A stretch of DNA of 64,000 nucleotides from an uncultured Vibrio sp. GTDB lineage: Bacteria; Pseudomonadota; Gammaproteobacteria; Enterobacterales; Vibrionaceae. The translations under genes were made by a program, and so were the position numbers. This document shows positions 52,272 through 64,000 of the stretch, in pieces. Numbering within the stretch: the stretch's first letter is position 1; each line of letters starts with the position of its first letter. The notes beneath the pieces were generated by a model. That model did no database searches. It worked only from the letters and a program-made list of their open reading frames with translations, and was not told the origin of the DNA. Location of the stretch: contig NZ_OY776223.1 of assembly GCF_963675395.1 (NCBI RefSeq), positions 1,798,001-1,862,000 of the forward strand, written 5' to 3'.

Positions 52272-52709
52272 TTAGCTGTTTTCCAGCAGATTGCCACCGC
52301 CAATAGCAATTTTACGTGGTTGCATCGCTTCAGGAATTTCACGAACCAAGTCAATGTGTAGCAGGCCATTTTCCATTGATGCGCCAGTCACTTTCACGTA
52401 ATCCGCTAACTGGAACTTACGCTCAAAATCGCGCTCTGCAATGCCTTGGTAAACGTAGTTTTTACCTTCTTCGGCTTTACGTTCGCCCTTCACGATCAGC
52501 ATGTTTTCATTTTGAGTCAAATCAAGCTGCTCTTCAGCAAAACCCGCAACGGCCATCGTAATACGGAAGTTATGCTCATCTTTTTGTTCGATATTGTATG
52601 GAGGGTAACCGTTGGAAGAGTTCTTAGCCGAGCCCGCTTCCATCAGGTTTAGCAGACGGTCGAAGCCAATAGCATTACGGTATAGTGGTGAGAAATCTAC
52701 ATTGCGCAT
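52272..52709 (-). CDS. ibpA: Small heat-shock chaperone IbpA (Hsp20)
   Basis: The product has 145 residues. The start MRNVDFSPLYRNAIGFDRL and the alpha-crystallin core (YNIEQKDEHNFRITMAVAGF, GLLHIDLVREIPE) are IbpA-type, and the C-terminal IxI-like motif is KIAI. It binds unfolding proteins on heat shock and hands them to DnaK/ClpB. It is controlled by a ROSE-like thermometer in the leader and a sigma-32-like promoter. No ibpB follows; many Vibrio carry a single ibp gene. Confidence 0.95.
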   Translation of the reverse strand: MRNVDFSPLYRNAIGFDRLLNLMEAGSAKNSSNGYPPYNIEQKDEHNFRITMAVAGFAEEQLDLTQNENMLIVKGERKAEEGKNYVYQGIAERDFERKFQLADYVKVTGASMENGLLHIDLVREIPEAMQPRKIAIGGGNLLENS

Positions 52710-52713
52710 AAAT

Positions 52714-52761
52714 CTATCCTCTTAATTAAGCAATAGTCTTAGCCCAGATGACAGCCATCTA
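52714..52761 (-). ncRNA. ROSE-like RNA thermometer of ibpA
   Basis: In the RNA, CUAU-U-G-CUU pairs with the Shine-Dalgarno region AAGAGG-AUAG, with the G of the UUGCU box bulged out, the signature of ROSE elements. A second small hairpin, AGATG/CATCT at 52747-52761, lies just upstream. Heating should open the ribosome site. Presence of the pairing is seen; function is inferred from the ibpA family. Confidence 0.8.
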
Positions 52762-52972
52762 AAAAACGTGATTATGCAAAAACCAACGCCGAGCTAAGCG
52801 ATTCTTATCATTCCGCAGGCTGTTATCTTCAGCACGGAGACATGATGTGGAATCTTTAGGGTCAAATTTTGTTGCTAAGACCACGTATCCTCTTCTGAGC
52901 GAACGGGTTTTAGCGGTTTTAGAGGGCTGAACTTCTAGTCTCTAGCAAGTCAACTAGCCTCTTCAATTCTAG

Positions 52973-53000
52973 ATATAAGGCCTGAAAATACGCTTTCAAG
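52973..53000 (-). promoter_or_regulatory. Sigma-32-like promoter upstream of ibpA
   Basis: CTTGAAA and CCTTATAT are 13 bp apart on the minus strand, close to the heat-shock consensus (CTTGAAA, CCCCATnT). The leader would be about 260 nt, which is long for ibpA. Confidence 0.55.
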
Positions 53001-53077
53001 TGAGAACAAGAAAAAAGTTTAGGATAGTAGAACAACACCCTTAAGTTCTTAGTTGCTTTGCTTAGTCAAGACCTCAC

Positions 53078-53302
53078 TTATTTCTTATTTGGCGTAGTTG
53101 TCGAAGCTAAAGTTTCACTTTCGCTTTTTTTTCCTAACATATCCGGACTTACACCTTGTTTATCAATGCATTCTTGTTTTGTCATCCATCCTATAAAGAC
53201 ATCTGTATCGTGTGCCAGACACGGAATTTTTGCTTCAAAACCACTCGCATTTGAGTATGTGGATAAAAGCAATGAAATTAAAAGAGGTAAAGATCTAAAC
53301 AC
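53078..53302 (-). CDS. Small exported cysteine-containing protein
   Basis: The product has 74 residues with a GTG start and only a weak ribosome site. A signal peptide (MFRSLPLLISLLLSTYSNAS) is followed by a 50-residue mature part with two cysteines (PCLAHDTD, KQECIDKQ), which could form one disulfide, and a polar tail. No homologue is recognised. It may be a real Vibrio-specific small periplasmic protein or a chance frame; the signal peptide is the main support. Confidence 0.5.
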   Translation of the reverse strand: MFRSLPLLISLLLSTYSNASGFEAKIPCLAHDTDVFIGWMTKQECIDKQGVSPDMLGKKSESETLASTTTPNKK

Positions 53303-53479
53303 TCTATTTTTAACCTAGTTAGTGATGAAGTCATGCAACCAAGCTTGACTTGAAGAGATAGAAAAATTCATTGTTCAATTGCTCCGTAATTTACGGATAA
53401 TGATTTTTTATTGTTGGAATAGTTATCATCAGTCAATTTAGTGATATTGGTTCATAATTTCACAGATAAAACCAACTGA

Positions 53480-53733
53480 TAAGTAAGACAATTCTGGTAT
53501 TCGACGAGGTTCTTATTCTTGATGTTTTTTCTAATAACAAGAAACAAGCCACGTTAGCATCGAGTCGCGAAGAGCCTGTCTTTAAAATGACGACAGTTGA
53601 ATTATTGATTCGCTGCGGTAGAGAATGAGTCTGATGGACAGGAAGAGAAAAACTGACAGGTTTAAAGCTCGATGAGCCTGATAGTACAGCAAGGATGGTG
53701 GGTTTCAGCAACGGTAAAGTAAGCGGAAAATAA
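53480..53733 (+). pseudogene. Possible decayed ToxR-like winged-helix gene
   Basis: The plus strand reads LVFDEVLILDVFSNNKK, then VELLIRCGRE and a stop, then in another frame KLTGLKLDEPDSTARMVGFS to a stop at 53733. The first part resembles the start of ToxR/CadC-type DNA-binding domains, where a strand-turn precedes an LxxLL segment and a GEVVSR motif. Frame breaks and no start codon suggest decay. Weak evidence. Confidence 0.3.
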
Positions 53734-53770
53734 AAGACCTGATTCCGATATATTACCGAACTCAGGTCTT
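53734..53770 (-). terminator. Terminator of the dnaA-gyrB operon
   Basis: AAGACCTGA and TCAGGTCTT stem with an internal GTTCGG/TCGGAA region and a T-rich tail on the minus strand. Confidence 0.8.
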
Positions 53771-53799
53771 AATAAGCGCTTATATTGAAACTCTTTCGA

Positions 53800-57310
<3,511 letters not shown>

Positions 57311-57319
57311 TCTGTTCGC

Positions 57320-58420
57320 TTATAGACGGATTGGCATCACCACATACATGGCACTGTCATCGTCGGCATTTTCAATCAGCGCACTCGCGTTCGCATCCGA
57401 CATCGACACACGCACATTTTCACAACGTAGCGTATTCAGCACATCCAGTACGTAACTGACGTTGAAGCCGATTTCGATCGGTTCACCATCAAAGCTGACG
57501 TCCAGCATTTCTTCGGCTTCTTCTTGCTCTGGGTTGTTGGCTGTTATGCGCATTTCCGCATCCGCGAGATTCACTCGTACACCACGGAATTTTTCATTGG
57601 ATAAAATCGCAGCACGTGAAAATGCCTGGCGCAACTCGTCACAATTTGCGATTAACGTTTTGTTGGTATTCTGCGGCAGTACGCGGCGGTAGTCTGGAAA
57701 ACGGCCATCAACCAGCTTAGAAGTGAAGATAAAATTGTTCACTTCAGCACGTACATTAGAGTGACCGACTTGCAATATAACTGGCTGCTCTGGTGTATCC
57801 ATTAGCTTAACTAATTCCTGGACACCTTTACGTGGCACAATGATTTGCTTTTGTGCAAAGTCCGCGCCCAGTTCGGTTTGCGATACCGCCATACGGTGGC
57901 CATCAGTCGCAACACTGCGCAGTGTCGTGCCATCGATTTCAAACAACATACCGTTGAGGTAGTAACGAACGTCCTGATTAGCCATTGAAAACTGGGTTTT
58001 ATCGATCAGCGTACGCAGCTCAGCCTGGTTCAGTGAAACTTCTACTTCACTTTGCCAGTCTTCAATGTTTGGAAAATCGTTCGCAGGTAGTGTCGCCAAT
58101 GAGAAACGGCTACGACCAGAACGAACTTGTACGCGATCGCCTTCTAATACAAAAGTGATGATAGCGTCGTCAGGTAAACCACGGCAGATGTCGAGAAACT
58201 TACGCGAAGGAACGGTAATGCTACCCGCTTCAAAATCCCCTTCCAGAGTCACTTTGCTCACCAATTCCACTTCCAAATCGGTCGCGGTCATTGACAGCAC
58301 ATTCTCTTCTACTTTAAGTAATAGATTACCCAGAATAGGCAGAGTTGGTCGGCCACCTAATGCACCCGAAACCTGTTGTAGCGGTTTGATTAAATGACTA
58401 CGTTCAATAGTAAATTTCAT
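57320..58420 (-). CDS. dnaN: DNA polymerase III beta sliding clamp
   Basis: The product has 366 residues, as in E. coli. It begins MKFTIERSHLIKPLQQVSGA and ends with the conserved YVVMPIRL segment. Three similar domains give a dimeric ring around DNA that holds replicative and repair polymerases through their clamp-binding motifs. It lies 63 bp after dnaA. Confidence 0.98.
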   Translation of the reverse strand: MKFTIERSHLIKPLQQVSGALGGRPTLPILGNLLLKVEENVLSMTATDLEVELVSKVTLEGDFEAGSITVPSRKFLDICRGLPDDAIITFVLEGDRVQVRSGRSRFSLATLPANDFPNIEDWQSEVEVSLNQAELRTLIDKTQFSMANQDVRYYLNGMLFEIDGTTLRSVATDGHRMAVSQTELGADFAQKQIIVPRKGVQELVKLMDTPEQPVILQVGHSNVRAEVNNFIFTSKLVDGRFPDYRRVLPQNTNKTLIANCDELRQAFSRAAILSNEKFRGVRVNLADAEMRITANNPEQEEAEEMLDVSFDGEPIEIGFNVSYVLDVLNTLRCENVRVSMSDANASALIENADDDSAMYVVMPIRL

Positions 58421-58483
58421 GCTTGGCTCTTTACGCTGTCAGCTCAATAAATGATTTGCTTAGAATACCGTTATTCTAACCGA

Positions 58484-59890
58484 TTAAGAGGACAGGGTGC
58501 GAATCAAGTTAGAGTAATCTTCTTTAATATCGTGGCTCTCTTCACGCAGCTGCTCAATCTTGCGACATGCATGCAGTACCGTGGTGTGGTCACGACCACC
58601 AAACGCATCACCAATTTCTGGCAAGCTGTGGTTTGTCAGCTCTTTCGCTAATGCCATCGCCAGCTGACGAGGACGCGCGACCGAACGAGAACGACGCTTA
58701 GACAGCAGATCCGCGACTTTAATTTTGTAGTATTCCGCCACCGTCTTTTGAATATTGTCAATGGTTACCAGCTTTTCTTGCAGAGCCAGCAAATCGCGCA
58801 GCGCTTCACGCACAAAATCAATCGTAATTGGACGGCCAGTAAAATTGGCGTTAGCAATAACACGGTTCAGTGCGCCTTCCAGCTCACGGACGTTGGATCG
58901 CAAACGCTTAGCAATAAAGAACGCCACTTCATCAGCTAAGTGGATTTGGTGATCTTCGGCCTTCTTCATCAATATCGCTACGCGCGTTTCTAGCTCAGGC
59001 GGTTCGATCGCAACCGTCAGACCCCAACCGAAGCGCGATTTCAAGCGATCTTCTACCCCGCTGATCTCTTTTGGGTAACGATCAGAAGTCAGAATGATCT
59101 GCTGGTTGCCTTCTAGCAACGCATTGAAGGTGTGGAAGAATTCTTCCTGTGAGCGCTCTTTATTGGCAAAGAACTGGATATCATCGATAAGCAGCGCATC
59201 AACACTGCGGTAGTAACGTTTGAACTCTTCAATCGCGTTATTTTGCAGCGCTTTTACCATGTCTTGCACGAAACGTTCGGAGTGCATGTACACCACTTTC
59301 GCGTTCGGGTTGTTATCCACAATTGCATTACCCACCGCATGGAGCAAGTGAGTTTTACCCAGGCCAGTCCCGCCATAAAGGAACAATGGGTTGTATGCTG
59401 CGCCCGGGTTATCCGATACCTGACGTGCCGCAGCCAAACCTAACTGGTTCGATTTACCTTCGACAAAGTTGTTGAACTTATGCTTTGGATTCACGTTTGA
59501 GCGGTGGTTAATGTTTGCAATCGCTTGTGCGTCATCATCCCAAGTTTTATGTACAGGTTTACGAGCCTGTAATTGTGCTGGCGCTGAAGATTCTGCAGCG
59601 ACATCGGCTGGTGTACGTGTCGGCGTTGGTTTAGGCGCAGAAACAGGACGACTACCCACTTCAAAGCGTAAGTTAGGAATATCGTTACCGCAGTAATGCT
59701 GCAGTAAACGTGTAATGCTGTTCAGATACTTATCACGCACCCAATCCAACACAAAACGGTTTGGTGCGAATAGAGTGAGCGTATTGTCATTGAGCTCCGC
59801 TTGTAGCGGACGAACCCACATACTGAATTCTGTTGCTGGTAGCTCTTCTTGAAGCTGCTGCAAACATTGCAGCCAAAGCGAAGATGACAC
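58484..59890 (-). CDS. dnaA: Chromosomal replication initiator DnaA
   Basis: The product has 468 residues with a GTG start. Domain I is the N-terminal [14 protein letters not shown] segment, and domain II is the Ala/Pro-rich linker at about 85-110. Domain III carries Walker [15 protein letters not shown] near residue 177 and Walker [10 protein letters not shown]. Domain IV has the signature [15 protein letters not shown] for binding TTATNCACA boxes. It opens oriC and is the first gene of the operon. Confidence 0.98.
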   Translation of the reverse strand: MSSSLWLQCLQQLQEELPATEFSMWVRPLQAELNDNTLTLFAPNRFVLDWVRDKYLNSITRLLQHYCGNDIPNLRFEVGSRPVSAPKPTPTRTPADVAAESSAPAQLQARKPVHKTWDDDAQAIANINHRSNVNPKHKFNNFVEGKSNQLGLAAARQVSDNPGAAYNPLFLYGGTGLGKTHLLHAVGNAIVDNNPNAKVVYMHSERFVQDMVKALQNNAIEEFKRYYRSVDALLIDDIQFFANKERSQEEFFHTFNALLEGNQQIILTSDRYPKEISGVEDRLKSRFGWGLTVAIEPPELETRVAILMKKAEDHQIHLADEVAFFIAKRLRSNVRELEGALNRVIANANFTGRPITIDFVREALRDLLALQEKLVTIDNIQKTVAEYYKIKVADLLSKRRSRSVARPRQLAMALAKELTNHSLPEIGDAFGGRDHTTVLHACRKIEQLREESHDIKEDYSNLIRTLSS

Positions 59891-59940
59891 GGCGCCCCCA
59901 CGGAGTAATTGAGTTATCGGAAAAGACTGGCAATTTTACC

Positions 59941-59949
59941 TGTTGATAA
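59941..59949 (-). promoter_or_regulatory. DnaA box, one mismatch
   Basis: TTATCAACA on the minus strand, 50 bp upstream of dnaA. Confidence 0.6.
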
Positions 59950-59996
59950 CCAAGATCGCCAGCAATTGATCGACGATCCAGTGAATAAGATCTAAG

Positions 59997-60005
59997 TTAT
60001 TCACA
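59997..60005 (+). promoter_or_regulatory. DnaA box, consensus
   Basis: TTATTCACA fits TTATNCACA exactly, about 107 bp upstream of dnaA; consistent with autoregulation by DnaA. Confidence 0.8.
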
Positions 60006-60312
60006 ATTATTTCGTCAAACATAGTGAGATCAACACACCTTGCCCCAACTTTGCCCACATAACGATCCACAATTGGGCAAAAATGGCCAGATCATGTGAT
60101 TGGTGATAACTCTGTGTATTATTTTATTTCCGGCAGGGATTTTTTGATCTCCAGTCATCGATGAGATCGTTTTTGTTAGTACTTTGTAAAAATATAATTA
60201 TGATTGATTAGACAAATAACTTATTACACTACGGTCTAGATTATTGCGCTTGGTTATTATTTAATTGAGAAAACTAACAGTAGTATATCTAACCATAAAA
60301 TTGTGGAGATTT

Positions 60313-61062
60313 ATGATGAAAAACTGGATTAAGGTTGCCGTGGCGGCTATTGCACTATCTGCAGCGACGGTTCAAGCAGCAACTGAAGTAAAAGTCGGCA
60401 TGTCAGGTCGGTACTTCCCATTCACTTTTGTAAAGCAGGATAAGCTTCAAGGTTTTGAAGTGGATATGTGGGATGAAATTGGCAAACGCAACGATTACAA
60501 GATCGAATACGTCACGGCAAACTTTTCTGGTTTGTTCGGTCTGTTAGAAACAGGTCGCATCGATACGATATCTAACCAGATCACTATGACAGAAGAACGT
60601 AAGGCAAAATACCTGTTTGCTGACCCATACGTGGTTGACGGTGCACAAATCACGGTACGTAAAGGCAATGACAGCATCAAAGGCATCGATGATCTTGCTG
60701 GTAAAACGGTTGCAGTAAACCTTGGTTCGAACTTTGAGCAGCTTCTTCGTCAGTACGATAAAGACGGCAAAATCAACATCAAGACATACGATACAGGTAT
60801 CGAGCACGATGTTGCCCTGGGTCGCGCAGACGCGTTTGTTATGGATCGTCTATCAGCACTGGAACTTATCAAGAAAACCGGTCTTCCACTAGAATTAGCT
60901 GGCGAACCGTTTGAAACCATTCAAAACGCCTGGCCATTCGTAAACAACGAAAAAGGTCAAAAGCTACAAGCTGAAGTTAACAAAGCACTTGCAGAAATGC
61001 GCGCAGACGGTACCGTTGAGAAGATTTCCGTGAAGTGGTTTGGTGCCGACATTAGCAAATAA
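60313..61062 (+). CDS. Amino-acid (cystine-type) ABC transporter binding protein
   Basis: The product has 249 residues from the ATG at 60313, with TGGAG 4-7 bp upstream; ATG at 60316 is also possible. The signal peptide (MMKNWIKVAVAAIALSAATVQA) ends before ATEVKVGMSGRYFPFTF. Family SBP_bac_3; the ligand-site pattern includes GLLETGRID, NQITMTEERKAKYLFADPY and an RADAFVMDRLSAL segment. It is most like FliY/TcyJ cystine-binding proteins, but the ligand is not proven. It is separated from the permease gene by an intercistronic terminator. Confidence 0.9.
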   Translation: MMKNWIKVAVAAIALSAATVQAATEVKVGMSGRYFPFTFVKQDKLQGFEVDMWDEIGKRNDYKIEYVTANFSGLFGLLETGRIDTISNQITMTEERKAKYLFADPYVVDGAQITVRKGNDSIKGIDDLAGKTVAVNLGSNFEQLLRQYDKDGKINIKTYDTGIEHDVALGRADAFVMDRLSALELIKKTGLPLELAGEPFETIQNAWPFVNNEKGQKLQAEVNKALAEMRADGTVEKISVKWFGADISK

Positions 61063-61118
61063 AACACTTTGAAATATAAGGTGCGGAGAGATACCCTCCT
61101 CACCTCTATAAATTTACG

Positions 61119-61150
61119 TGAAGGTGGAACATAGTTTTCCACCTTTTCTT
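61119..61150 (+). terminator. Intercistronic terminator/attenuator
   Basis: AAGGTGGAAC-ATAG-TTTTCCACCTT hairpin followed by TTCTTTT. It lies between the binding-protein and permease genes and should reduce downstream expression. Confidence 0.8.
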
Positions 61151-61174
61151 TTCTCTAGCGTTCAGGTATGCCGA

Positions 61175-61846
61175 ATGGGATTTGATTTTAATTACATGTT
61201 GGAACTGTTGCCGATATTGCTCAAATATCTTGGCACAACCATGGAAATGGCAACATGGGGATTGGTGTTCTCACTGATTCTTTCCATCATTTTAGCCAAT
61301 ATCCGCGTTTTTAAGGTTCCAGTACTCGATCAATTGAGCCAGCTGTACATCAGCTTTTTCCGCGGAACCCCACTTTTAGTTCAGCTGTTCCTGCTTTATT
61401 ACGGCTTACCGCAAATCTTTCCATTTATGGTTGGCCTCGACGCTTTCTCTGCGGCCGTGATCGGTTTAACCCTCCACTTTGCCGCCTACATGGCAGAGAG
61501 TATTCGAGCGGCAATCATCGGTATTGATCGCAGCCAGATGGAAGCGAGCTTATCAGTAGGCATGACGACCACTCAGGCGATGCGTCGCGTGATTCTGCCG
61601 CAAGCGACTCGTGTCGCTCTGCCATCTCTGATGAACTACTTCATCGATATGATTAAATCGACCTCCCTCGCCTTTACGCTAGGCGTGGCAGAAATCATGG
61701 CTAAAGCGCAGATGGAAGCATCATCCAGCTTCCGTTTCTTTGAAGCTTTCCTTGCCGTCGCTCTGATTTACTGGGGTGTGGTAGTGATTCTGACCCGCGT
61801 TCAAATTTGGGCTGAAGCGAAACTGAATAAGGCGTACGTTCGATGA
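61175..61846 (+). CDS. Amino-acid ABC transporter permease
   Basis: The product has 223 residues from the ATG at 61175; upstream in-frame codons fall in the attenuator. HisM/GlnP-type permease with about five membrane helices, the conserved [20 protein letters not shown] and the EAA loop [21 protein letters not shown]. It overlaps the ATPase gene by 4 bp (ATGA). Confidence 0.92.
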   Translation: MGFDFNYMLELLPILLKYLGTTMEMATWGLVFSLILSIILANIRVFKVPVLDQLSQLYISFFRGTPLLVQLFLLYYGLPQIFPFMVGLDAFSAAVIGLTLHFAAYMAESIRAAIIGIDRSQMEASLSVGMTTTQAMRRVILPQATRVALPSLMNYFIDMIKSTSLAFTLGVAEIMAKAQMEASSSFRFFEAFLAVALIYWGVVVILTRVQIWAEAKLNKAYVR

Positions 61847-62580
61847 TTAAATTAGAGAATATTCATAAGCGCTTTGGTGATACTGAAGTACTCAAAGGCA
61901 TCGATATCGACATCAAACAAGGTGAAATCATCGTTATCATTGGCTCCAGTGGTACCGGTAAATCCACCTTATTACGCACAGTTAACTTTTTAGAACAAGC
62001 TGACGAAGGGCGCATCACGATTGATGATGTGTCGGTAGATGTAAATAAACACACCAAAGCGGAAGTACTGGCTTTACGCCGTCGCACTGGGTTTGTGTTC
62101 CAGAACTACGCGCTATTTGCTCATATGACTGCTCGTCAGAATATTGCCGAAGGTTTAATTACCGTGCGCGGCTGGAAGAAGCAGGAAGCACTAACTCGTG
62201 CTCAGCAAATTCTGGATGATATTGGTCTTGGCGAGAAAGGCGATAGCTACCCGGCGGCTCTGTCTGGTGGCCAACAGCAGCGTGTTGGTATTGGCCGAGC
62301 CATGGCACTACAACCGGAGCTACTGTTATTTGATGAACCAACTTCTGCTCTGGATCCAGAATGGGTTGGCGAAGTGCTGTCATTAATGAAGAAGTTAGCC
62401 AATCAGCACCAAACCATGCTGGTGGTGACACATGAAATGCAATTTGCTAAAGAAGTTGCCGATCGAGTGATCTTCATGGCGGAAGGCAATATTGTTGAAC
62501 AAGGTTCTCCACAGGATATCTTCGATAATCCACAAGATCCTCGTTTGAAAAAATTCCTTAACCAAGTGGGAATAGAGTAA
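61843..62580 (+). CDS. Amino-acid ABC transporter ATPase
   Basis: The product has 245 residues. Walker [15 protein letters not shown] at about residues 33-46, Q-loop FQNYALF, signature [12 protein letters not shown], Walker [15 protein letters not shown] and switch VTHEMQFA are intact. It follows the permease with a 4 bp overlap and energises the transporter of the gene pair upstream. Confidence 0.95.
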   Translation: MIKLENIHKRFGDTEVLKGIDIDIKQGEIIVIIGSSGTGKSTLLRTVNFLEQADEGRITIDDVSVDVNKHTKAEVLALRRRTGFVFQNYALFAHMTARQNIAEGLITVRGWKKQEALTRAQQILDDIGLGEKGDSYPAALSGGQQQRVGIGRAMALQPELLLFDEPTSALDPEWVGEVLSLMKKLANQHQTMLVVTHEMQFAKEVADRVIFMAEGNIVEQGSPQDIFDNPQDPRLKKFLNQVGIE

Positions 62581-62607
62581 CGATCAAGATAGAGGATCGA
62601 TTGATCC

Positions 62608-62635
62608 TTGAGATTTTACTCACACTACGTATAAT
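62608..62635 (+). promoter_or_regulatory. rpmH promoter P1
   Basis: TTGAGA and perfect TATAAT, 16 bp apart. Confidence 0.75.
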
Positions 62636-62667
62636 CGCCCGGCCGGAATTTCATACGCATTGAGTCA

Positions 62668-62696
62668 TTGACACATAATGTGAGTGTGATTACAAT
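62668..62696 (+). promoter_or_regulatory. rpmH promoter P2
   Basis: Perfect TTGACA and TACAAT, 17 bp apart, about 60 bp after P1. The two give a leader of about 120-180 nt before rpmH. Confidence 0.75.
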
Positions 62697-62820
62697 TCCG
62701 CCTCTTTGTTGAGAGGCGTCGGTGCCTTCTCTATGTAAAGAGCTTCTTTATATAAGAAAGCATGTACCCACGCCGGGTTTAACAAGAACCTAAAACTACT
62801 GATCAGTAAAGGTAATTATC

Positions 62821-62955
62821 ATGAAACGCACTTTTCAACCTACAGTTCTAAAGCGCAAGCGTACTCACGGCTTCCGTGCTCGCATGGCAACTAAGAACGG
62901 TCGTAAAGTTATCAACGCACGTCGTGCAAAAGGCCGTGCGCGCCTATCAAAATAA
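62821..62955 (+). CDS. rpmH: Ribosomal protein L34
   Basis: The product has 44 residues, [18 protein letters not shown] and then [17 protein letters not shown] to SK, an almost invariant and very basic sequence. It is part of the large subunit near the exit tunnel. It is the first gene of rpmH-rnpA-yidD-yidC and has a good AAAGGTAAT ribosome site. Confidence 0.98.
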
Positions 62956-62968
62956 TCGCTAGTTTATT

Positions 62969-63325
62969 TTGAACACGTACGCGTTTAATCGGGAGTTACG
63001 TTTGTTAACTCCCGAGCATTATCAAAATGTCTTCCAGCAGGCTCATCGTGCTGGCTCGCCTCATTTCACCATCATTGCTCGCAATAACACTCTTTCTCAT
63101 CCACGATTAGGTCTAGCCGTTCCGAAAAAGCAGATTAAAACTGCCGTTGGTCGTAACCGATTTAAGCGCCTGGCTCGTGAAAGCTTCCGAAATAAACAAC
63201 ATCAACTTCCAAACAAAGATTTTGTTGTTATCGCGAAGAAAAGCGCGCAAGATTTAAGCAATGAGGAATTATTTAAATTGTTTGATAAGCTATGGCAACG
63301 CCTGTCTCGCCCTTCACGTGGATAG
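62969..63325 (+). CDS. rnpA: RNase P protein component
   Basis: The product has 118 residues with a TTG start 13 bp after rpmH. The family motif [18 protein letters not shown] near residues 58-75 is the RNA-binding RNR helix. With M1 RNA (not in the window) it matures tRNA 5' ends, including those of the tRNA cluster here. It overlaps yidD by 34 bp. Confidence 0.95.
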   Translation: MNTYAFNRELRLLTPEHYQNVFQQAHRAGSPHFTIIARNNTLSHPRLGLAVPKKQIKTAVGRNRFKRLARESFRNKQHQLPNKDFVVIAKKSAQDLSNEELFKLFDKLWQRLSRPSRG

Positions 63326-63549
63326 CCATTGGGCTCGTTAATCTGTATCGCTGGTTTATCAGCCCTTTGATTGGTCCTCGTTGCCGGTTCACACCAACTT
63401 GTTCCACTTACGCGCTAGAAGCTTTGAGAGCTCACGGTTTTGTAAAAGGATGTTGGTTATCAGGCAAACGTCTATTAAAATGCCACCCTTTGAATGAAGG
63501 GGGGTATGACCCCGTTCCACCAGTCCAAAAACAAGACAGAGATAACTAA
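63292..63549 (+). CDS. yidD: Membrane protein insertion efficiency factor YidD
   Basis: The product has 85 residues. An amphipathic membrane-surface helix near the N-terminus ([19 protein letters not shown]) is followed by the conserved [19 protein letters not shown] and [16 protein letters not shown]. It assists YidC-dependent insertion into the inner membrane. It overlaps rnpA by 34 bp. Confidence 0.95.
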   Translation: MATPVSPFTWIAIGLVNLYRWFISPLIGPRCRFTPTCSTYALEALRAHGFVKGCWLSGKRLLKCHPLNEGGYDPVPPVQKQDRDN

Positions 63550-63551
63550 CG

Positions 63552-64000
63552 ATGGATTCTCAACGTAATATCCTGCTCATCGGTTTGGCCCTGGTTTCTT
63601 TTTTGCTGTTTCAACAATGGCAAGTAGCGAAGAATCCAGAACCTCAAGCAGTTGAACAGGCTCAATCAAACAGCAGTCTACCTGCACCATCTTTTGCTGA
63701 TGATCTAGACCCAGCTCCGGGACACCAGCAAGCTTCTGCAAAAACTATCACAGTAACGACTGATGTTTTAACTCTGTCGATCGACACCGTTGGTGGCGAT
63801 GTGGTACATGCCGACCTAAATCAATATTCCGCTGAACTTGATTCTGCTGACCCGTTTGTTCTACTTAAAAACACTCAAGGTCACCAGTTCATCGCACAAA
63901 GCGGCCTTGTGGGTCCACAGGGTATCGACCTTAGCAGCACTAACCGCCCTCACTACAATGTAAGTGCAGACAGCTTTACGCTTGCAGATGGTCAAGACGA
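63552..64000 (+). CDS. yidC: Membrane insertase YidC, 3' end outside the window
   Basis: The first 149 codons are present. The N-terminal membrane helix is ILLIGLALVSFLLFQQW, followed by a low-complexity linker (QPSQ-type) and the beginning of the periplasmic P1 domain. It lies 2 bp after yidD. It inserts membrane proteins with or without SecYEG. Confidence 0.95.
   Translation, partial: MDSQRNILLIGLALVSFLLFQQWQVAKNPEPQAVEQAQSNSSLPAPSFADDLDPAPGHQQASAKTITVTTDVLTLSIDTVGGDVVHADLNQYSAELDSADPFVLLKNTQGHQFIAQSGLVGPQGIDLSSTNRPHYNVSADSFTLADGQD

Larger units (their letters stand above)
52710..53077 (-). other. ibpA leader region
   Basis: About 370 bp without a gene, holding the thermometer, the promoter candidate and otherwise unstructured AT-rich sequence. 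Confidence 0.6.
53303..53799. other. Stretch with a probable decayed gene and the gyrB terminator
   Basis: About 500 bp. Only the terminator at 53734-53770 and the remnant at 53480-53733 are visible; the rest is AT-rich and featureless. Confidence 0.55.
59891..60312. other. dnaA control region and divergent leader
   Basis: About 420 bp without a gene. It holds a consensus DnaA box, a one-mismatch box, nine GATC sites between 59954 and 60168, and the AT-rich promoter region of the amino-acid transporter. A single dnaA promoter could not be picked with confidence. Confidence 0.75.

Noticed and set aside
53058..53318. Plus-strand frame opposite the small exported protein
   Set aside because: It lacks a ribosome site and its translation has no recognisable features, while the opposite strand has a signal peptide.
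59891..60264. Replication origin next to dnaA
   Set aside because: DnaA boxes and GATC sites are present, but Vibrio chromosome 1 origins lie between mioC and mnmG, beyond the right edge; only one consensus box is seen here.

Overview
The window is about 64 kb of chromosome 1 of a Vibrio species, probably a member of the Harveyi/parahaemolyticus group. The evidence is gene order: yidC-yidD-rnpA-rpmH, an amino-acid ABC transporter, dnaA-dnaN-recF-gyrB, ibpA, avtA, glyS-glyQ and mneA follow the order I know from next to the Vibrio chromosome 1 origin. The proteins are of gammaproteobacterial type. The replication origin itself (mioC-mnmG in Vibrio) should lie just beyond the right edge, so dnaA-gyrB, the rRNA operon and the tRNA cluster are all transcribed away from it. 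No phage, integron, transposon or CRISPR array was seen. The window reads as core genome with a few accessory genes.

Layout, left to right. 1-5.6 kb: a surface/envelope patch with a lipoprotein carrying Ig/cadherin-like domains, a truncated tandem paralogue of its C-terminal half, a beta-barrel-like protein between them, and a SPOR-like exported protein. 5.7-11.2 kb: a peptide-type ABC transporter operon (double ATPase, binding protein, two permeases). 11.9-12.6 kb: a HAD phosphatase. 12.6-13.7 kb: a repetitive tRNA-Arg/His/Pro cluster with tRNA-Pro-derived remnants. 14-16.5 kb: cytochrome c5 and Rep helicase. 16.7-21.6 kb: a vexRAB-like RND efflux operon with its operator. 21.7-24.8 kb: ubiK, ilvC and ilvY, with an ERIC-like palindrome in the ilvC 3' region. 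25-28.5 kb: a two-component system and a GlcNAc-type PTS permease.

28.6-34.6 kb is one complete rRNA operon on the minus strand (16S, tRNA-Glu, tRNA-Lys, tRNA-Val, 23S, 5S) with tandem promoters, boxA elements and processing stems. It is followed by hemG-trkH-yigZ and the divergent fadBA operon, the same arrangement that flanks rrnA in E. coli. 41-45 kb holds acuI, a LysR regulator, two small membrane proteins, tusA, and the manganese exporter mneA behind a yybP-ykoY riboswitch. 45.4-53.3 kb holds glyQS, a MalS-type lipoprotein amylase, avtA, and ibpA with a ROSE-like RNA thermometer and a sigma-32-like promoter. 53.8-59.9 kb is gyrB-recF-dnaN-dnaA, with a dense GATC cluster upstream. 60.3-62.6 kb is an amino-acid (cystine-type) ABC transporter, and 62.8-64 kb is rpmH-rnpA-yidD-yidC, with yidC cut by the window edge.

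The parts most worth a second look are the tRNA-Pro-like remnants that share the same derived insertions, the paired envelope paralogues around a barrel protein, the ERIC-like element after ilvC, and the regulatory RNAs of mneA and ibpA. I found no convincing wholly new multi-gene system.
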